36,422 nucleotides of DNA from Opitutaceae bacterium EW11 (GTDB taxonomy: Bacteria; Verrucomicrobiota; Verrucomicrobiia; Opitutales; Opitutaceae), in the NCBI GenBank assembly GCA_003054665.1, contig QAYY01000011.1, forward strand, positions 1-36,422, given 5' to 3'. The notes beneath the pieces are model-generated. The model made no database searches, had not been told where the DNA came from, and saw only the letters and a program-made list of their open reading frames with translations. Of the stretch, positions 1 to 7,569 are shown piece after piece (the first letter of the stretch is position 1; every line of letters begins with the position of its first letter). The translations under genes were made by a program, and so were the position numbers.

Positions 1-269
1 GGCTCTGAACTATGGCGCCCAGGCAAAATCCCAGGAAGAGGTGGCACGAAGGTCCGTCCGCATTCGCAACATCGGTAGCGCCGGCAATGAACCCACATCC
101 ATGCGGGCCGGCCGCATAGATCGAGATGCTGCACCCGACGTTCATACCTGCCTTTGCTGTGGAGCCTGCTGGCTCCACAGCAAAGGCAACTCTCGGGCTG
201 CTGCTCTAGTTCCACTTCCATCAGCACCTCAGGTTTGCTGTGCACCCTCAGGAGCCGATACCCCTTCAT
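1..269 (-). CDS. ISL3-family transposase, N-terminal fragment (runs off the left edge)
   Basis: The minus strand has an open frame from an ATG at 269-267 to the window edge, giving 89 residues. It begins MKGYRLLRVHSKPEVL and contains a Cys-x2-Cys pair (C28, C31) and a second pair (C67, C70, in RCCECGRTF), separated by SRLHSKGRYERRVQHLDL. This order of Cys pair, basic GRYERR segment, HLD, then CxxCGRTF is the zinc-ribbon head of ISL3 transposases, which bind the terminal repeats before the DDE catalytic domain. The catalytic part lies outside the window, so intactness cannot be judged. The plus strand of the same segment is also open and in frame with the phosphatase gene downstream, but reads as non-coding in that direction. 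Family assignment is by recalled motif pattern only. Confidence 0.8.
   Translation of the reverse strand, partial: MKGYRLLRVHSKPEVLMEVELEQQPESCLCCGASRLHSKGRYERRVQHLDLCGRPAWMWVHCRRYRCCECGRTFVPPLPGILPGRHSSE
150..187. repeat. Perfect 17-bp inverted repeat inside the transposase gene
   Basis: Bases 150-166 (GCCTTTGCTGTGGAGCC) are the exact reverse complement of 171-187, with a 4-base loop TGCT. The hairpin falls inside the codons for the first Cys pair and the following SRLHSKG of the transposase, so it is constrained both as protein and as RNA or DNA structure. No T-run follows on either strand, so it is not an intrinsic terminator. A role in damping translation of the transposase mRNA is possible but is inference. 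Confidence 0.85.
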
Positions 270-288
270 CGTTAGCTCTATCATCGCA

Positions 289-324
289 GGGGACATGTCT
301 GCTGGTTCTCAGCGGCATGTCCCC
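289..324. repeat. Long imperfect palindrome, possible IS terminal structure
   Basis: GGGGACATG at 289-297 is the exact reverse complement of CATGTCCCC at 316-324. Inside it, CTGCTG (299-304) pairs with CAGCGG (310-315) with one G-T wobble, leaving one bulged base and a short loop. It lies 20 bases upstream of the transposase start codon. It could be the terminal inverted repeat region of the insertion sequence, or an independent REP-like palindrome; without the other IS end this cannot be decided. Confidence 0.7.
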
Positions 325-394
325 ATTCTTTGATGAAGAGCCGCGCTGCGATAATTTGAGTGCTGCGGCGCGGGCGATGGGCGATCGTTGGGCC

Positions 395-1198
395 ATGCAG
401 CTGAACGAAGTGCTTGAAGACGTCGTGAAAATTGCCCGCGGAGCCGGGGAGATCATCCTGCGGCATTTTGCGGCTCCGATCCCGACGGCGACGAAGACCA
501 GTCGCATCGACATCGTGACCGCGGCGGACAAGGAAGCCGAGGCCTTCATCGTGCGAGAGCTGATCCGACAGTTTCCCGGCCATCACATCGTGGGAGAGGA
601 AGGCGGAGGGCAGGGCGCGGCGGCGGCTTCGGCTCCGTACCACTGGTTCGTCGACCCGATCGACGGAACGGTGAACTTCGCGAGCAAACTCCCGCATTTC
701 TGCACGAGCATCGCACTGGCCTCTCCTGACCGTCAGCCGCTCCTCGGCGTGGTGTTCGATCCGACGCGCAACGAGCTTTTCACGGCCGTGCGCGGCAGCG
801 GGGCCTTTCTGAACGGGAAACGGCTGCGCGTGACGGAAACCGCCGAATTGATCGACGCGGTGATCACGAGCGGTTTCCCCTACGACAAGCACACCAACCC
901 CGACAACAACCTCAAGGAATGGGCGGCGTTTCTCGTGAAGATCCGCGGCGAACGCCGCTTCGGTTCGGCCGCGCTGGATCTCTGCTACGTCGCTGCGGGA
1001 AGGCTCGACGGCTATTGGGAAAAGGACCTGAAACCCTACGACGTCATGGCCGGCCTGCTGCTGGTTCGCGAGGCCGGCGGCGTTGTCTCGGATTACCAGG
1101 GGAGTGCTGATCCGCAGCTGCAGGAGCGCGGTCGCTACGCGGCCAGCAACGGCCGTATTCACGAAGCCATGCTGCGCGTCTTGCAGAGCGTGGCTTGA
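395..1198 (+). CDS. Inositol monophosphatase family protein
   Basis: Predicted Mg2+-dependent, Li+-sensitive sugar or inositol phosphate phosphatase, cytoplasmic. From the ATG at 395 the product is 267 residues, the usual length for SuhB/IMPase proteins. Visible family motifs are the metal ligand glutamates in VGEEGGG, motif 1 WFVDPIDGTVNF with both metal-binding aspartates, and motif 2 PYDVMAGLLLVREAGG near the C-terminus (Tyr replaces the more common Trp before the Asp). An in-frame ATG at 377 is an alternative start. The frame stays open further upstream, but that part overlaps the transposase on the other strand and is unlike any IMPase, so it is excluded. No convincing ribosome-binding site is seen at either start. 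Substrate (inositol-1-phosphate, NADP or fructose-1,6-bisphosphate) cannot be told from sequence. Confidence 0.9.
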   Translation: MQLNEVLEDVVKIARGAGEIILRHFAAPIPTATKTSRIDIVTAADKEAEAFIVRELIRQFPGHHIVGEEGGGQGAAAASAPYHWFVDPIDGTVNFASKLPHFCTSIALASPDRQPLLGVVFDPTRNELFTAVRGSGAFLNGKRLRVTETAELIDAVITSGFPYDKHTNPDNNLKEWAAFLVKIRGERRFGSAALDLCYVAAGRLDGYWEKDLKPYDVMAGLLLVREAGGVVSDYQGSADPQLQERGRYAASNGRIHEAMLRVLQSVA

Positions 1199-1211
1199 GG
1201 GCGCCCGGTGC

Positions 1212-1796
1212 TCAGACGGACGACTTCGAGGGCGACGGGCCTTCGAACCGTTCCGCGAGGAAACGCTTCACGCGTTCCACCGAACGCTCCTTCTCGCCGG
1301 TCTTGGTTCCGATCATGCACAGCCCGACACCGTGCCGTGCGAGCGTCTTCTCGATAACCTCGATGAAGACGCCCTTCCCGGGCATTTCTTTGCCGCCGAT
1401 CGACGTCGTATCCACCCCGCAGCTCGGCGACCGATCGACGCCGAGCAGGCCCAGGACGACGAAGCCGTGCCGTTGGTAATCCGACAGATGGGAAGCGAGT
1501 TCTTCAGCCTTTTGCTGGAGGACGTTTCTGGGCTGCTCGGAATCCATCAGATTCCGGATCCTGGAGTTTTCCTGCAGGAGCGGCCGCGAGGCGCCCCGTG
1601 CGTCTTGGCGCTCCAGACCTAGGCACAGCAACTCAGGGCAGGGGAGTTGGATGATGCCGATTTGGTGCTCCAGGAGCAGCTCGACGATCTCGCGAAACTG
1701 GCTCGGGAAATCCGCCGTGCCGTCGGAGATGGCGCATTGGTTGAGAAGGCAATGCGCCACAACGATGACTCTCTTGCTGCGTGCGTCGTCGAACAT
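1212..1796 (-). CDS. TudS-related putative desulfidase (DUF523-like)
   Basis: A 194-residue cytoplasmic protein. It has HCLLNQC near the N-terminus (C16, C21), LPCPELLCLG (C53, C58) and GVDRSPSCGV (C126). This spacing of HCLLN, PCPE and SPSCG is typical of the DUF523/TudS-like group, in which three Cys hold a [4Fe-4S] cluster used to remove sulfur from thiolated nucleobases. Assigning that activity here is by family only; the nearer relatives are described as putative desulfidases. The gene is convergent with the phosphatase, with only 13 bases between stop codons and no visible terminator. Next on the same strand, 238 bases upstream, is the EamA transporter, so cotranscription is possible but unproven. 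Confidence 0.75.
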   Translation of the reverse strand: MFDDARSKRVIVVAHCLLNQCAISDGTADFPSQFREIVELLLEHQIGIIQLPCPELLCLGLERQDARGASRPLLQENSRIRNLMDSEQPRNVLQQKAEELASHLSDYQRHGFVVLGLLGVDRSPSCGVDTTSIGGKEMPGKGVFIEVIEKTLARHGVGLCMIGTKTGEKERSVERVKRFLAERFEGPSPSKSSV

Positions 1797-2034
1797 GGGT
1801 GTGTTTTTTTGGCGTTCACTCTGCGGACCTGGAGGGAGATCGCGGGTTGACTAGCCGCTGAAGGATCGAAAGCGGCGTTGCCACGGTGAGGTCTCTCTCG
1901 CTGCCCGCTGTCGCCGATCGAGACTGGCATCAGATCAAGCGGTCGGTCGCCGCGTCAGTCAATGCGCGTGTCGTTTCGCGGGAGTGCCGCTCGGCGTTTC
2001 GTGTCGCCGACGAGTCGGGGCGTCGGGCGAACGA

Positions 2035-2931
2035 CTAGCTCCGTTTGGCGGACGTCGACGTCGGAGGGCGGCGCAGGACCAGCACGTTTCCCGTCAGGCA
2101 GAGCGCGATACCGGCCACCGTCGTCACATGAAGCTGCAATCCTTCAAACAAGGCGGAGAGGGCCAACGCGACGATCGGAATCGCGGCGCCGGTGTATCCA
2201 GCGCGATCCGCGCCGATCCGGCCCACGAGCGTCAGGTAGGCGCCGAACGCGAGGATCGAGCCGAAGAAGGCGAGGTATCCGAGCGACGCGAGATAGGGCA
2301 GGCTGGCATCGAAGACGAAAGGACGACCGGCGAGCCATGCGTAGGAGGCTACAAACACCGCTCCATACAGCATGCCGAACGTGTTCAACTGCACCACCGG
2401 CATGCCCGCCTTCTGGTTGCGCGCGGCCATCAGGTTGCCGAGGCACGCAGAAGCCGTGCCGGCGACCGCAAAGAGCGCACCGATGCCCGCCTGGCGTCCG
2501 CCGGCCGCCTGCCTGATCTCGGGCAAAAACACCAGGGCAACGCCCGCCACTCCGAACGCGGCGCTGAGGAGCGTGAGCCGTTTGACCGGCTTCCCGAAAA
2601 AGACGCGCGTGCCGAAGATGTTGAAAAACGTGATGAGCGAAAAGATGACCGCGACGAGGCCGGAGCTGAGGCGAGCTTCCGCGAGGTAGATGCAGACGTA
2701 GTTGAGGCCGAAGAGCAGCGCGCCCTGCAGTGCCATGGCGAAGTGCTGGCCAAACGAATACCTCAGGGTGAGACCTCGTATCCGGCACCAGGCGACGAGC
2801 ATGATCCCCGCGAGGGCGAAACGGTAGGCGACCGAGACCTCCGGCGGCACCGCGCCCAGCTGGAACTTGATGGCCAGCCAGGTCGAACCCCAGATCACGA
2901 CGGCGGTGACATACAGGAAGAGCGTGTTCAT
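2035..2931 (-). CDS. EamA/DMT-family transporter
   Basis: A 298-residue inner-membrane protein with about ten predicted helices arranged as two EamA repeats, the usual drug/metabolite transporter size. The first helix contains AVVIWGSTWLAIKF, a hallmark start of this family, followed by PPEVSVAYRFALAGIML. The second repeat begins around residue 145 (GIGALFAVAGTASACLGNL) and ends with ALSALFEGLQLHVTTVAGIALCL split by short loops. The frame remains open 41 codons further upstream, but that stretch is Arg/His-rich and unlike a transporter N-terminus, so the ATG at 2931 before TLFLYVTAVV is preferred. The substrate cannot be predicted; the family exports amino acids and other small metabolites. 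It is divergent from the Dabb gene across about 240 bases. Confidence 0.9.
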   Translation of the reverse strand: MNTLFLYVTAVVIWGSTWLAIKFQLGAVPPEVSVAYRFALAGIMLVAWCRIRGLTLRYSFGQHFAMALQGALLFGLNYVCIYLAEARLSSGLVAVIFSLITFFNIFGTRVFFGKPVKRLTLLSAAFGVAGVALVFLPEIRQAAGGRQAGIGALFAVAGTASACLGNLMAARNQKAGMPVVQLNTFGMLYGAVFVASYAWLAGRPFVFDASLPYLASLGYLAFFGSILAFGAYLTLVGRIGADRAGYTGAAIPIVALALSALFEGLQLHVTTVAGIALCLTGNVLVLRRPPTSTSAKRS

Positions 2932-3173
2932 GCGGGTTCGAAAACGGGTGCCTAACCGTCGGTGGTGGGCGCAAGGTAAATCTGCGAAAACGACTCTGTG
3001 ATTCCCGCGTCCGCGGGCCGCTGCACTCATCGGAAAAGTGTACAAACCGGACAATCTCCGCGGTCGTTCCGATCACCGCGTGCCCCGGCCCTCGGTTGTC
3101 CGCGAACGATTGCACAAAAGACCTGCCGCCATCGGGCTTGCCTTCTCGGCCGGACGCCAAACAACAGGCGTGC

Positions 3174-3473
3174 ATGCTCGTTCACTCCGTCCTCTTTTGG
3201 CTACGCCCCGATCTGTCCCCTGCCGACCGCAACGCCTTTCGGGCCGGCCTTGAATCGCTCCGCGCCGCGAAAACCGTGGAGAGTCTCTACATCGGCTGTC
3301 CGGCGCCGACTCCCGACCGTCCGGTGATCGACAGATCGTATGCGTTCGCCCTCACGATCGTTTTCAAGGACGTCGCGGCGCACGACGCCTACCAGGTGGA
3401 TCCGCTGCACCTCGCGTTTGTGGAAAACCACAAGGCGAAGTGGACGCGCGTTCAGATCTACGACGCCGCCTGA
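3174..3473 (+). CDS. Dabb (stress-responsive alpha/beta barrel) domain protein
   Basis: A 99-residue protein starting MLVHSVLFWLRPDLSP, matching the Dabb pattern: an initial HxVxFxL strand, then an amphipathic helix (SPADRNAFRAGLESL), a middle strand with YIG, a strand YAFALTIVFKD, and a closing helix with Tyr-Pro-His replaced by VDPLHLAFVENH. Dabb proteins form dimeric ferredoxin-like barrels; many have no known activity and some act as cyclases. The ATG at 3174 places the conserved first strand at the N-terminus. An open stretch upstream (from 3096) is outside the domain and is excluded. The gene stands alone on the plus strand between two minus-strand genes. Confidence 0.85.
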   Translation: MLVHSVLFWLRPDLSPADRNAFRAGLESLRAAKTVESLYIGCPAPTPDRPVIDRSYAFALTIVFKDVAAHDAYQVDPLHLAFVENHKAKWTRVQIYDAA

Positions 3474-3554
3474 GCGGCGCCCCCGGGGCCGGTCGAAGTA
3501 AACCCAGCGACGAATCCCCCCCCGATCGTGCGGGTGGTGCCGGCTGCGGGCAGG

Positions 3555-4844
3555 CTATTTTGCCTTTGCGGCCTGGATGAACGGCTTGAACAGCGCGGTC
3601 TGGGCGGCGGGAAAACGTCCGTGGATTCGCACGCCGTCGTCCTGCTGTTCTTCGCTCTGGATGTGTCCAAGCGCGTGCAGCTTCGCAATGACGTCGTAGC
3701 GGGCGTGGGGGATGAAAAGCTCGGTGGTCGCGAACTTGTCCGCGATCAGCTCGGCGCACCGTTGCTCCAGCGTCGAAACGCCTTCGCCGGTCTTGGCGCT
3801 GACGAAGAGTCCGTCGCGCTCGAGATGCAGCGCGCGTGAGCGCATTTCGTCGGTCGCGCTGTCCACCTTGTTGAACACCGTCAGAATCGTCTTCTGATCG
3901 GCGCCGAGTTCGCCCAGCACGCTCAGAGTCGTGGCGTGGTGCTTTTCGAGATTGGGATTGGTGACGTCGATGACGTGTATCAGGAAGTCAGCGACAACCA
4001 CCTCTTCAAGCGTGGCCTTGAACGCCTCGACGAGGTCGTGCGGGAGGCGGCGGATAAAACCCACGGTGTCGGTCACCAGGAGTTTCTGATGGTTCGAGAG
4101 CACGAGCTGCCGCGTGGTCGGGTCGAGCGTCGCGAACAACTTGTCCTCGGCGAGCACGTGCGCGCCGGTCATCCGGTTGAGCAAGGACGATTTCCCGGCG
4201 TTCGTGTAGCCGACGATCGAGCAGGTCGGCACCGGAACGCGCATGCGGCGGCTTCGCTGCACTCCGCGCTGCTGCACGACGTGCTTCAGCTCCTCCCGCA
4301 GGTGCGCGATGCGGTCGCGCACGATGCGCCGGTCCTGTTCGAGCTGGGTTTCGCCTTCGCCGCCCAGCGCGCCCTTGCCTCGCTGCCGGGAAAGGTGGGT
4401 CCACGCGCGAGTCAGGCGCGGGAGGGAATACTCCATCCGGGCGAGCGCCACCTGGAGCACGGCTTCGCGGGTGTGGGCGCGGTCGGCGAAAACCTCGAGA
4501 ATCACCTCCTCGCGGTCGATCACCACGAGGCCGGAAAGCTCCTCCCAGTTGCGCTGCTGGGCAGGGGAGAGCGACTCGTCGAAGACAATGACGTTCGCGC
4601 CTTCGGCCTTCGCCAGCTCGATCAGCTCCTTCGTCTTTCCGCTGCCGAGGAGCGTGGCGGGCGTCGCCTGGCGGAGGTTCACCAGGACCGAACTCGCCAC
4701 CGCCATGCGCAGATTCTCCACCAGTTCCTTGAGCTCGGCCAGGAGTTCGGCGCCTTCACCGGCCGGCATATCGGCTGTTTGGACGCCGATGAGGAAGGCG
4801 CGATCGAGTTTTGCGGGACGGGAGGATTCGAGAAAGTCTGCCAT
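3555..4844 (-). CDS. hflX: GTPase HflX
   Basis: A 429-residue GTPase that in studied bacteria binds the 50S subunit and splits stalled ribosomes, often after heat or antibiotic stress. The N-terminal HflX domain carries LGSGK (66-70) and VIVFDESLSPAQQRNW. The linker has GETQLEQDRRIVRDRI. The G domain shows G1 GYTNAGKSS (212-220), G3 DTVG (259-262) with FIRRLPHDLVEAF after it, G4 NKVD (325-328) and G5 SAKTGEG (349-355). All nucleotide-binding residues look intact and the length is normal for the family. It is a single gene, divergent from the aminotransferase across 189 bases, with no hfq or other classic partner beside it. Confidence 0.96.
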   Translation of the reverse strand: MADFLESSRPAKLDRAFLIGVQTADMPAGEGAELLAELKELVENLRMAVASSVLVNLRQATPATLLGSGKTKELIELAKAEGANVIVFDESLSPAQQRNWEELSGLVVIDREEVILEVFADRAHTREAVLQVALARMEYSLPRLTRAWTHLSRQRGKGALGGEGETQLEQDRRIVRDRIAHLREELKHVVQQRGVQRSRRMRVPVPTCSIVGYTNAGKSSLLNRMTGAHVLAEDKLFATLDPTTRQLVLSNHQKLLVTDTVGFIRRLPHDLVEAFKATLEEVVVADFLIHVIDVTNPNLEKHHATTLSVLGELGADQKTILTVFNKVDSATDEMRSRALHLERDGLFVSAKTGEGVSTLEQRCAELIADKFATTELFIPHARYDVIAKLHALGHIQSEEQQDDGVRIHGRFPAAQTALFKPFIQAAKAK

Positions 4845-5033
4845 TCAGGGGAGCCGATAACCTATGGCGCAGGCTACGGGGGTCAATCGCGCGGGGGACG
4901 ACGGCTTCTGCCGGCACACGGAGTTGTCCCGCCCGGCGCGGCTCGCGCGGCGCGCTTCTTCCGACCGTGCCGACGCCTCCGTTTGTCCGACTTTGGCGCT
5001 TGGCGCGGCGGGCTGGCGTGACAGGTTCGGCTT

Positions 5034-6368
5034 ATGATGACGCCTGGATTTCCGGGGCCGAAGAGTGCGGCGATGATCGAAGAGCTGCGCCGCTACGTGA
5101 TCGCGGATCCGTATCCGTTTGTTGTGGACATCGAGAAATCCGAGGGGATGTGGCTCGCGAGCGTCGACGGGCAGCGGCTGTTCGACTGGGCGGGCTACTA
5201 CGCCTCGAAGTGGATCGGCCACAACCATCCGCGGTTGCTGGAGCCGGAGTACCTGAAACGCCTGGGGTACGCGGCGAACAACAAGATCGCCAACGTCGAT
5301 TTCCTCACGCCGGAGTGCCTCGAGTATTACCGAGCCCTGCACTCCGTGGCGCCGCGTTGCATGCAGAATCCGCGACTCGAGATCTACGCCGTGAACTCCG
5401 GCGCGGAGGCGGTGGAGAACATGATGAAGTACCTCATCAATCTCCACGACCGGCGGCACGCGCCGGCGCAGGTCGGACGGACGTCGTCACGGGTTCGCCG
5501 GTTCATCTACTTCGATCAGGCGTTCCATGGACGCACGGTGTTTGCGCTCAATATCACCGAGCTTTCGCACGATCCTGTGATCACGAAGGATTTTCACGGC
5601 CTCGTGCGCGGGAACATTCAGATCCCGTTTCCCGCCATCGATGCCGACGAGGAGGCGCTGCAGAACCGGTTCCGCACGAATGAAGCACTGCAGCGGGTCG
5701 AACGCAGCCTGAAGGAGCACAAGGGAGAGATTGTCGGCATCATCGTCGAACCCATTCAGGGCGCAGGCGGGCATCGGGTCGCCGAGCGAGAGTTTTTCCA
5801 GGGGTTGAGCCAGCTCGGACAGGACTACGGCGTTCCGCTCGGTTTCGACGAAGTCCAAACGGCGGGCGGTCAGACCGGTTCCTTTTTCATGGCCGACCAA
5901 CTCGGTCTTCCGTATCCGCCGCAGGCGATCGCAGCGGCGAAGAAGATGGGCAACGGCGTGCTCTACATGCTGCATCCGATGGAAGACGAGGGGGTGCTCG
6001 ACTCCACCTGGGGCGGAACCCTCGCCGACATGGTGCGTTTCGTGCAGGAGCTGAAGATTGTCCGCGAAGAGCAACTGATCGAACAAGTGCCGGCGAAGGC
6101 CGCGCATCTGGTGGAGACACTCAAGGCTCTGCAGCGGGCGTTTCCGGACAAGGTCCGCAACGTGCGCGGCGCCGGTCTCTACCAGGGATTCAGCCTCTCC
6201 TCGCCGGCGTTGAAAGGCGCCGTCGTCGAGGCGGCGCTGCAGCAGGAATCCCTGCTGCTCCTGGGCGCCGGACGAACGAACATCCGGCTGCGACCGAACC
6301 TGAACGTCACCGCCAGCGATATCGACCTGCTGGGCGAAAAACTCCGCTCTGTGCTGCAGCGTCTCTGA
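5034..6368 (+). CDS. Class III PLP-dependent aminotransferase (lysine 6-transaminase / GABA-transaminase type)
   Basis: A 444-residue fold-type I aminotransferase. Landmarks are YYASKWIGHNHP (54-65), the cofactor phosphate loop NSGAEAVENMMKY (121-133), AFHGRT (163-168), VEPIQGAGG (238-246), the PLP-nitrogen Asp in FDEVQTAGG (Asp272), the Schiff-base lysine in AAKKMGNG (Lys303/304) and DSTWGGTLADM (323-333). The KK pair before the active-site glycine, and the overall layout, resemble L-lysine 6-transaminase and eukaryotic-type GABA transaminase more than ornithine or acetylornithine enzymes; the exact substrate is inference. The start has two adjacent ATGs (5034 and 5037). No lysine or GABA pathway gene is adjacent, so context does not help. 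Confidence 0.85.
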   Translation: MMTPGFPGPKSAAMIEELRRYVIADPYPFVVDIEKSEGMWLASVDGQRLFDWAGYYASKWIGHNHPRLLEPEYLKRLGYAANNKIANVDFLTPECLEYYRALHSVAPRCMQNPRLEIYAVNSGAEAVENMMKYLINLHDRRHAPAQVGRTSSRVRRFIYFDQAFHGRTVFALNITELSHDPVITKDFHGLVRGNIQIPFPAIDADEEALQNRFRTNEALQRVERSLKEHKGEIVGIIVEPIQGAGGHRVAEREFFQGLSQLGQDYGVPLGFDEVQTAGGQTGSFFMADQLGLPYPPQAIAAAKKMGNGVLYMLHPMEDEGVLDSTWGGTLADMVRFVQELKIVREEQLIEQVPAKAAHLVETLKALQRAFPDKVRNVRGAGLYQGFSLSSPALKGAVVEAALQQESLLLLGAGRTNIRLRPNLNVTASDIDLLGEKLRSVLQRL

Positions 6369-6481
6369 AAACCGGCGCGGGCCCAGCCTCGGCGGTTCGG
6401 CTGCTCGTCGGTCCCGCGAAACGAGCGTCCAATTCGCCCTGTCGGTTGACGATTCTCGGTTGATCGACTGCTGTGTCGGCA

Positions 6482-7387
6482 ATGGGCGCACGCTTCTCGA
6501 CGATCTCTCTCCCGGGTCGGCCGAGACCGAGGCGGGTTTCGGCGCCTTCGCCGGTCGACAAAAAGCGCGAGTGGGATCGGCGCTCGGCGCATTGGGCGAG
6601 GGTGGCGGTCGTCGGGCTCGTAGTTGCGGCACTTTCGGCCTGTGTCAGCCCGCCGCCGCCGGCATCGAGCGGGCGTCCGAAAGCCGTCAAACCGCCGTTC
6701 TCCTACGAAGCCCTCGGCGTGCGAAACTCGTGTTTCGTCGAGTCCGTCCATTTCTACGACCGCTATCTCCAGAAGGAAAAAGGAGCGCCGGGTCCGGTCT
6801 GGACGCGGATTCTCCAGTGGGGAAACCAGGAAGGGGACTTCAAGATATCATCCGGTCATGCGGTGACCGTTTTTGCGCGAGGATCCGATCTGTTTTATTA
6901 CGACATCAACTTCGGCGTCCTGCCGCTGACGATTCCCGTGGACCGCCGCGGCGATATCACGGAAGTGGGGCCGGCGGTCTTTGCGCAATACCCGAAGTTT
7001 CGGCCGATCTTCGCTCGTTACCGTGACGACTTTCCCCAGCAGGCGCCGAAAAAACCGGTCGACTTTCTCTTTTACCACCCCAACGGCGACGTGCGTGACG
7101 CGACACGCGTGGCCAACGAACTCGGCCGCTTCCGGCCAGTGCGCGTAATCGAGTTCGAAATGACGGAGAACGGCCGGGTTCGCACGTCGGCCGCGGCGGT
7201 GTTCGTTTTCGGCGCCCGGGTTTGCCTCTATTTCCCGACGCATGGCACGCACGTTTCCCGCCCCCACGATGGTTCTGTCGACGATTTGCGATATATTGGC
7301 GCTGTGGTGCGTCGGCTTTTCCCCACAGCCAAAGATGTGCGCTGGCAACCGGGCGGCTATCTTCTCTTCCCGCCGAAAGAGAAATAG
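6482..7387 (+). CDS. Unrecognised lipoprotein with a possible Cys-His-Asp triad
   Basis: I do not recognise this family. From the ATG at 6482 it is 301 residues; a GTG at 6473 is an alternative. Numbering from the GTG, residues 42-56 form a hydrophobic segment ending in LSAC (Cys57), a lipobox, followed by a Pro-rich linker, so the product is probably an outer-membrane or periplasmic lipoprotein. The 40 residues before the signal are unusually long and basic, so the true start may be internal. The folded part has NSCFVES (Cys87), SSGHAVTVF (His129) and FYYDINFG (Asp144), a Cys, then GHA, then D order that resembles papain-like and transglutaminase-like hydrolases. Catalysis is inference. The C-terminal part (residues 185-300) is mixed strand and helix with no motif I know. 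Confidence 0.8.
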   Translation: MGARFSTISLPGRPRPRRVSAPSPVDKKREWDRRSAHWARVAVVGLVVAALSACVSPPPPASSGRPKAVKPPFSYEALGVRNSCFVESVHFYDRYLQKEKGAPGPVWTRILQWGNQEGDFKISSGHAVTVFARGSDLFYYDINFGVLPLTIPVDRRGDITEVGPAVFAQYPKFRPIFARYRDDFPQQAPKKPVDFLFYHPNGDVRDATRVANELGRFRPVRVIEFEMTENGRVRTSAAAVFVFGARVCLYFPTHGTHVSRPHDGSVDDLRYIGAVVRRLFPTAKDVRWQPGGYLLFPPKEK

Positions 7388-7393
7388 GCGCCC

Positions 7394-7554
7394 TGTAGTG
7401 GAAGGGTGACTACACTTCTCCTCTACGGACCCTGCAATTCGCCGTCAGTTTTCATTACCATTGTCGTCTTACGCTTGCGTCTGTAACTGGCGGCGGCATT
7501 AACGCCTCGTCCGATTTCAAATTAAACGTAAACGTTTTTGAGCCGATAAGGCTC
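7394..7554. promoter_or_regulatory. Intergenic segment with four inverted repeats
   Basis: The 182 bases between the lipoprotein and the response regulator hold several symmetric elements. TGTAGT/ACTACA (7394-7399 and 7409-7414) is a short hairpin just after the lipoprotein stop. An 11-bp inverted repeat with one wobble (7440-7450 and 7485-7495) encloses ACGCTTGCGT (7471-7480). AAACGT-AA-ACGTTT at 7524-7537 looks like a dimeric repressor operator. GAGCC/GGCTC (7540-7544 and 7550-7554) lies just before the GTG start. The segment is visibly more AT-rich than flanking genes, consistent with a promoter and leader. Which regulator binds is unknown. Confidence 0.45.
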
Positions 7555-7569
7555 TTAGCCCCTTACCCT

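Larger units (their letters stand above)
1..324 (-). mobile_element. End of an ISL3-type insertion sequence
   Basis: The partial transposase plus the palindromic segment that follows it (to about 324) are read here as one end of an insertion sequence whose body lies left of the window. The exact terminus is inferred: the only strong boundary-like structure is the inverted repeat at 289-324, and no target-site duplication can be tested because the other end is missing. If right, the element sits about 70 bases upstream of the inositol monophosphatase start and may have displaced its native promoter. Confidence 0.55.

Noticed and set aside
150-187. Strong hairpin as an intrinsic terminator
   Set aside because: No T-run on either strand, and it lies within transposase codons.
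2-394. In-frame N-terminal extension of the inositol monophosphatase (frame open from the window start)
   Set aside because: The codons are antisense to a recognisable ISL3 transposase head, and the product from 395 already has full family length.
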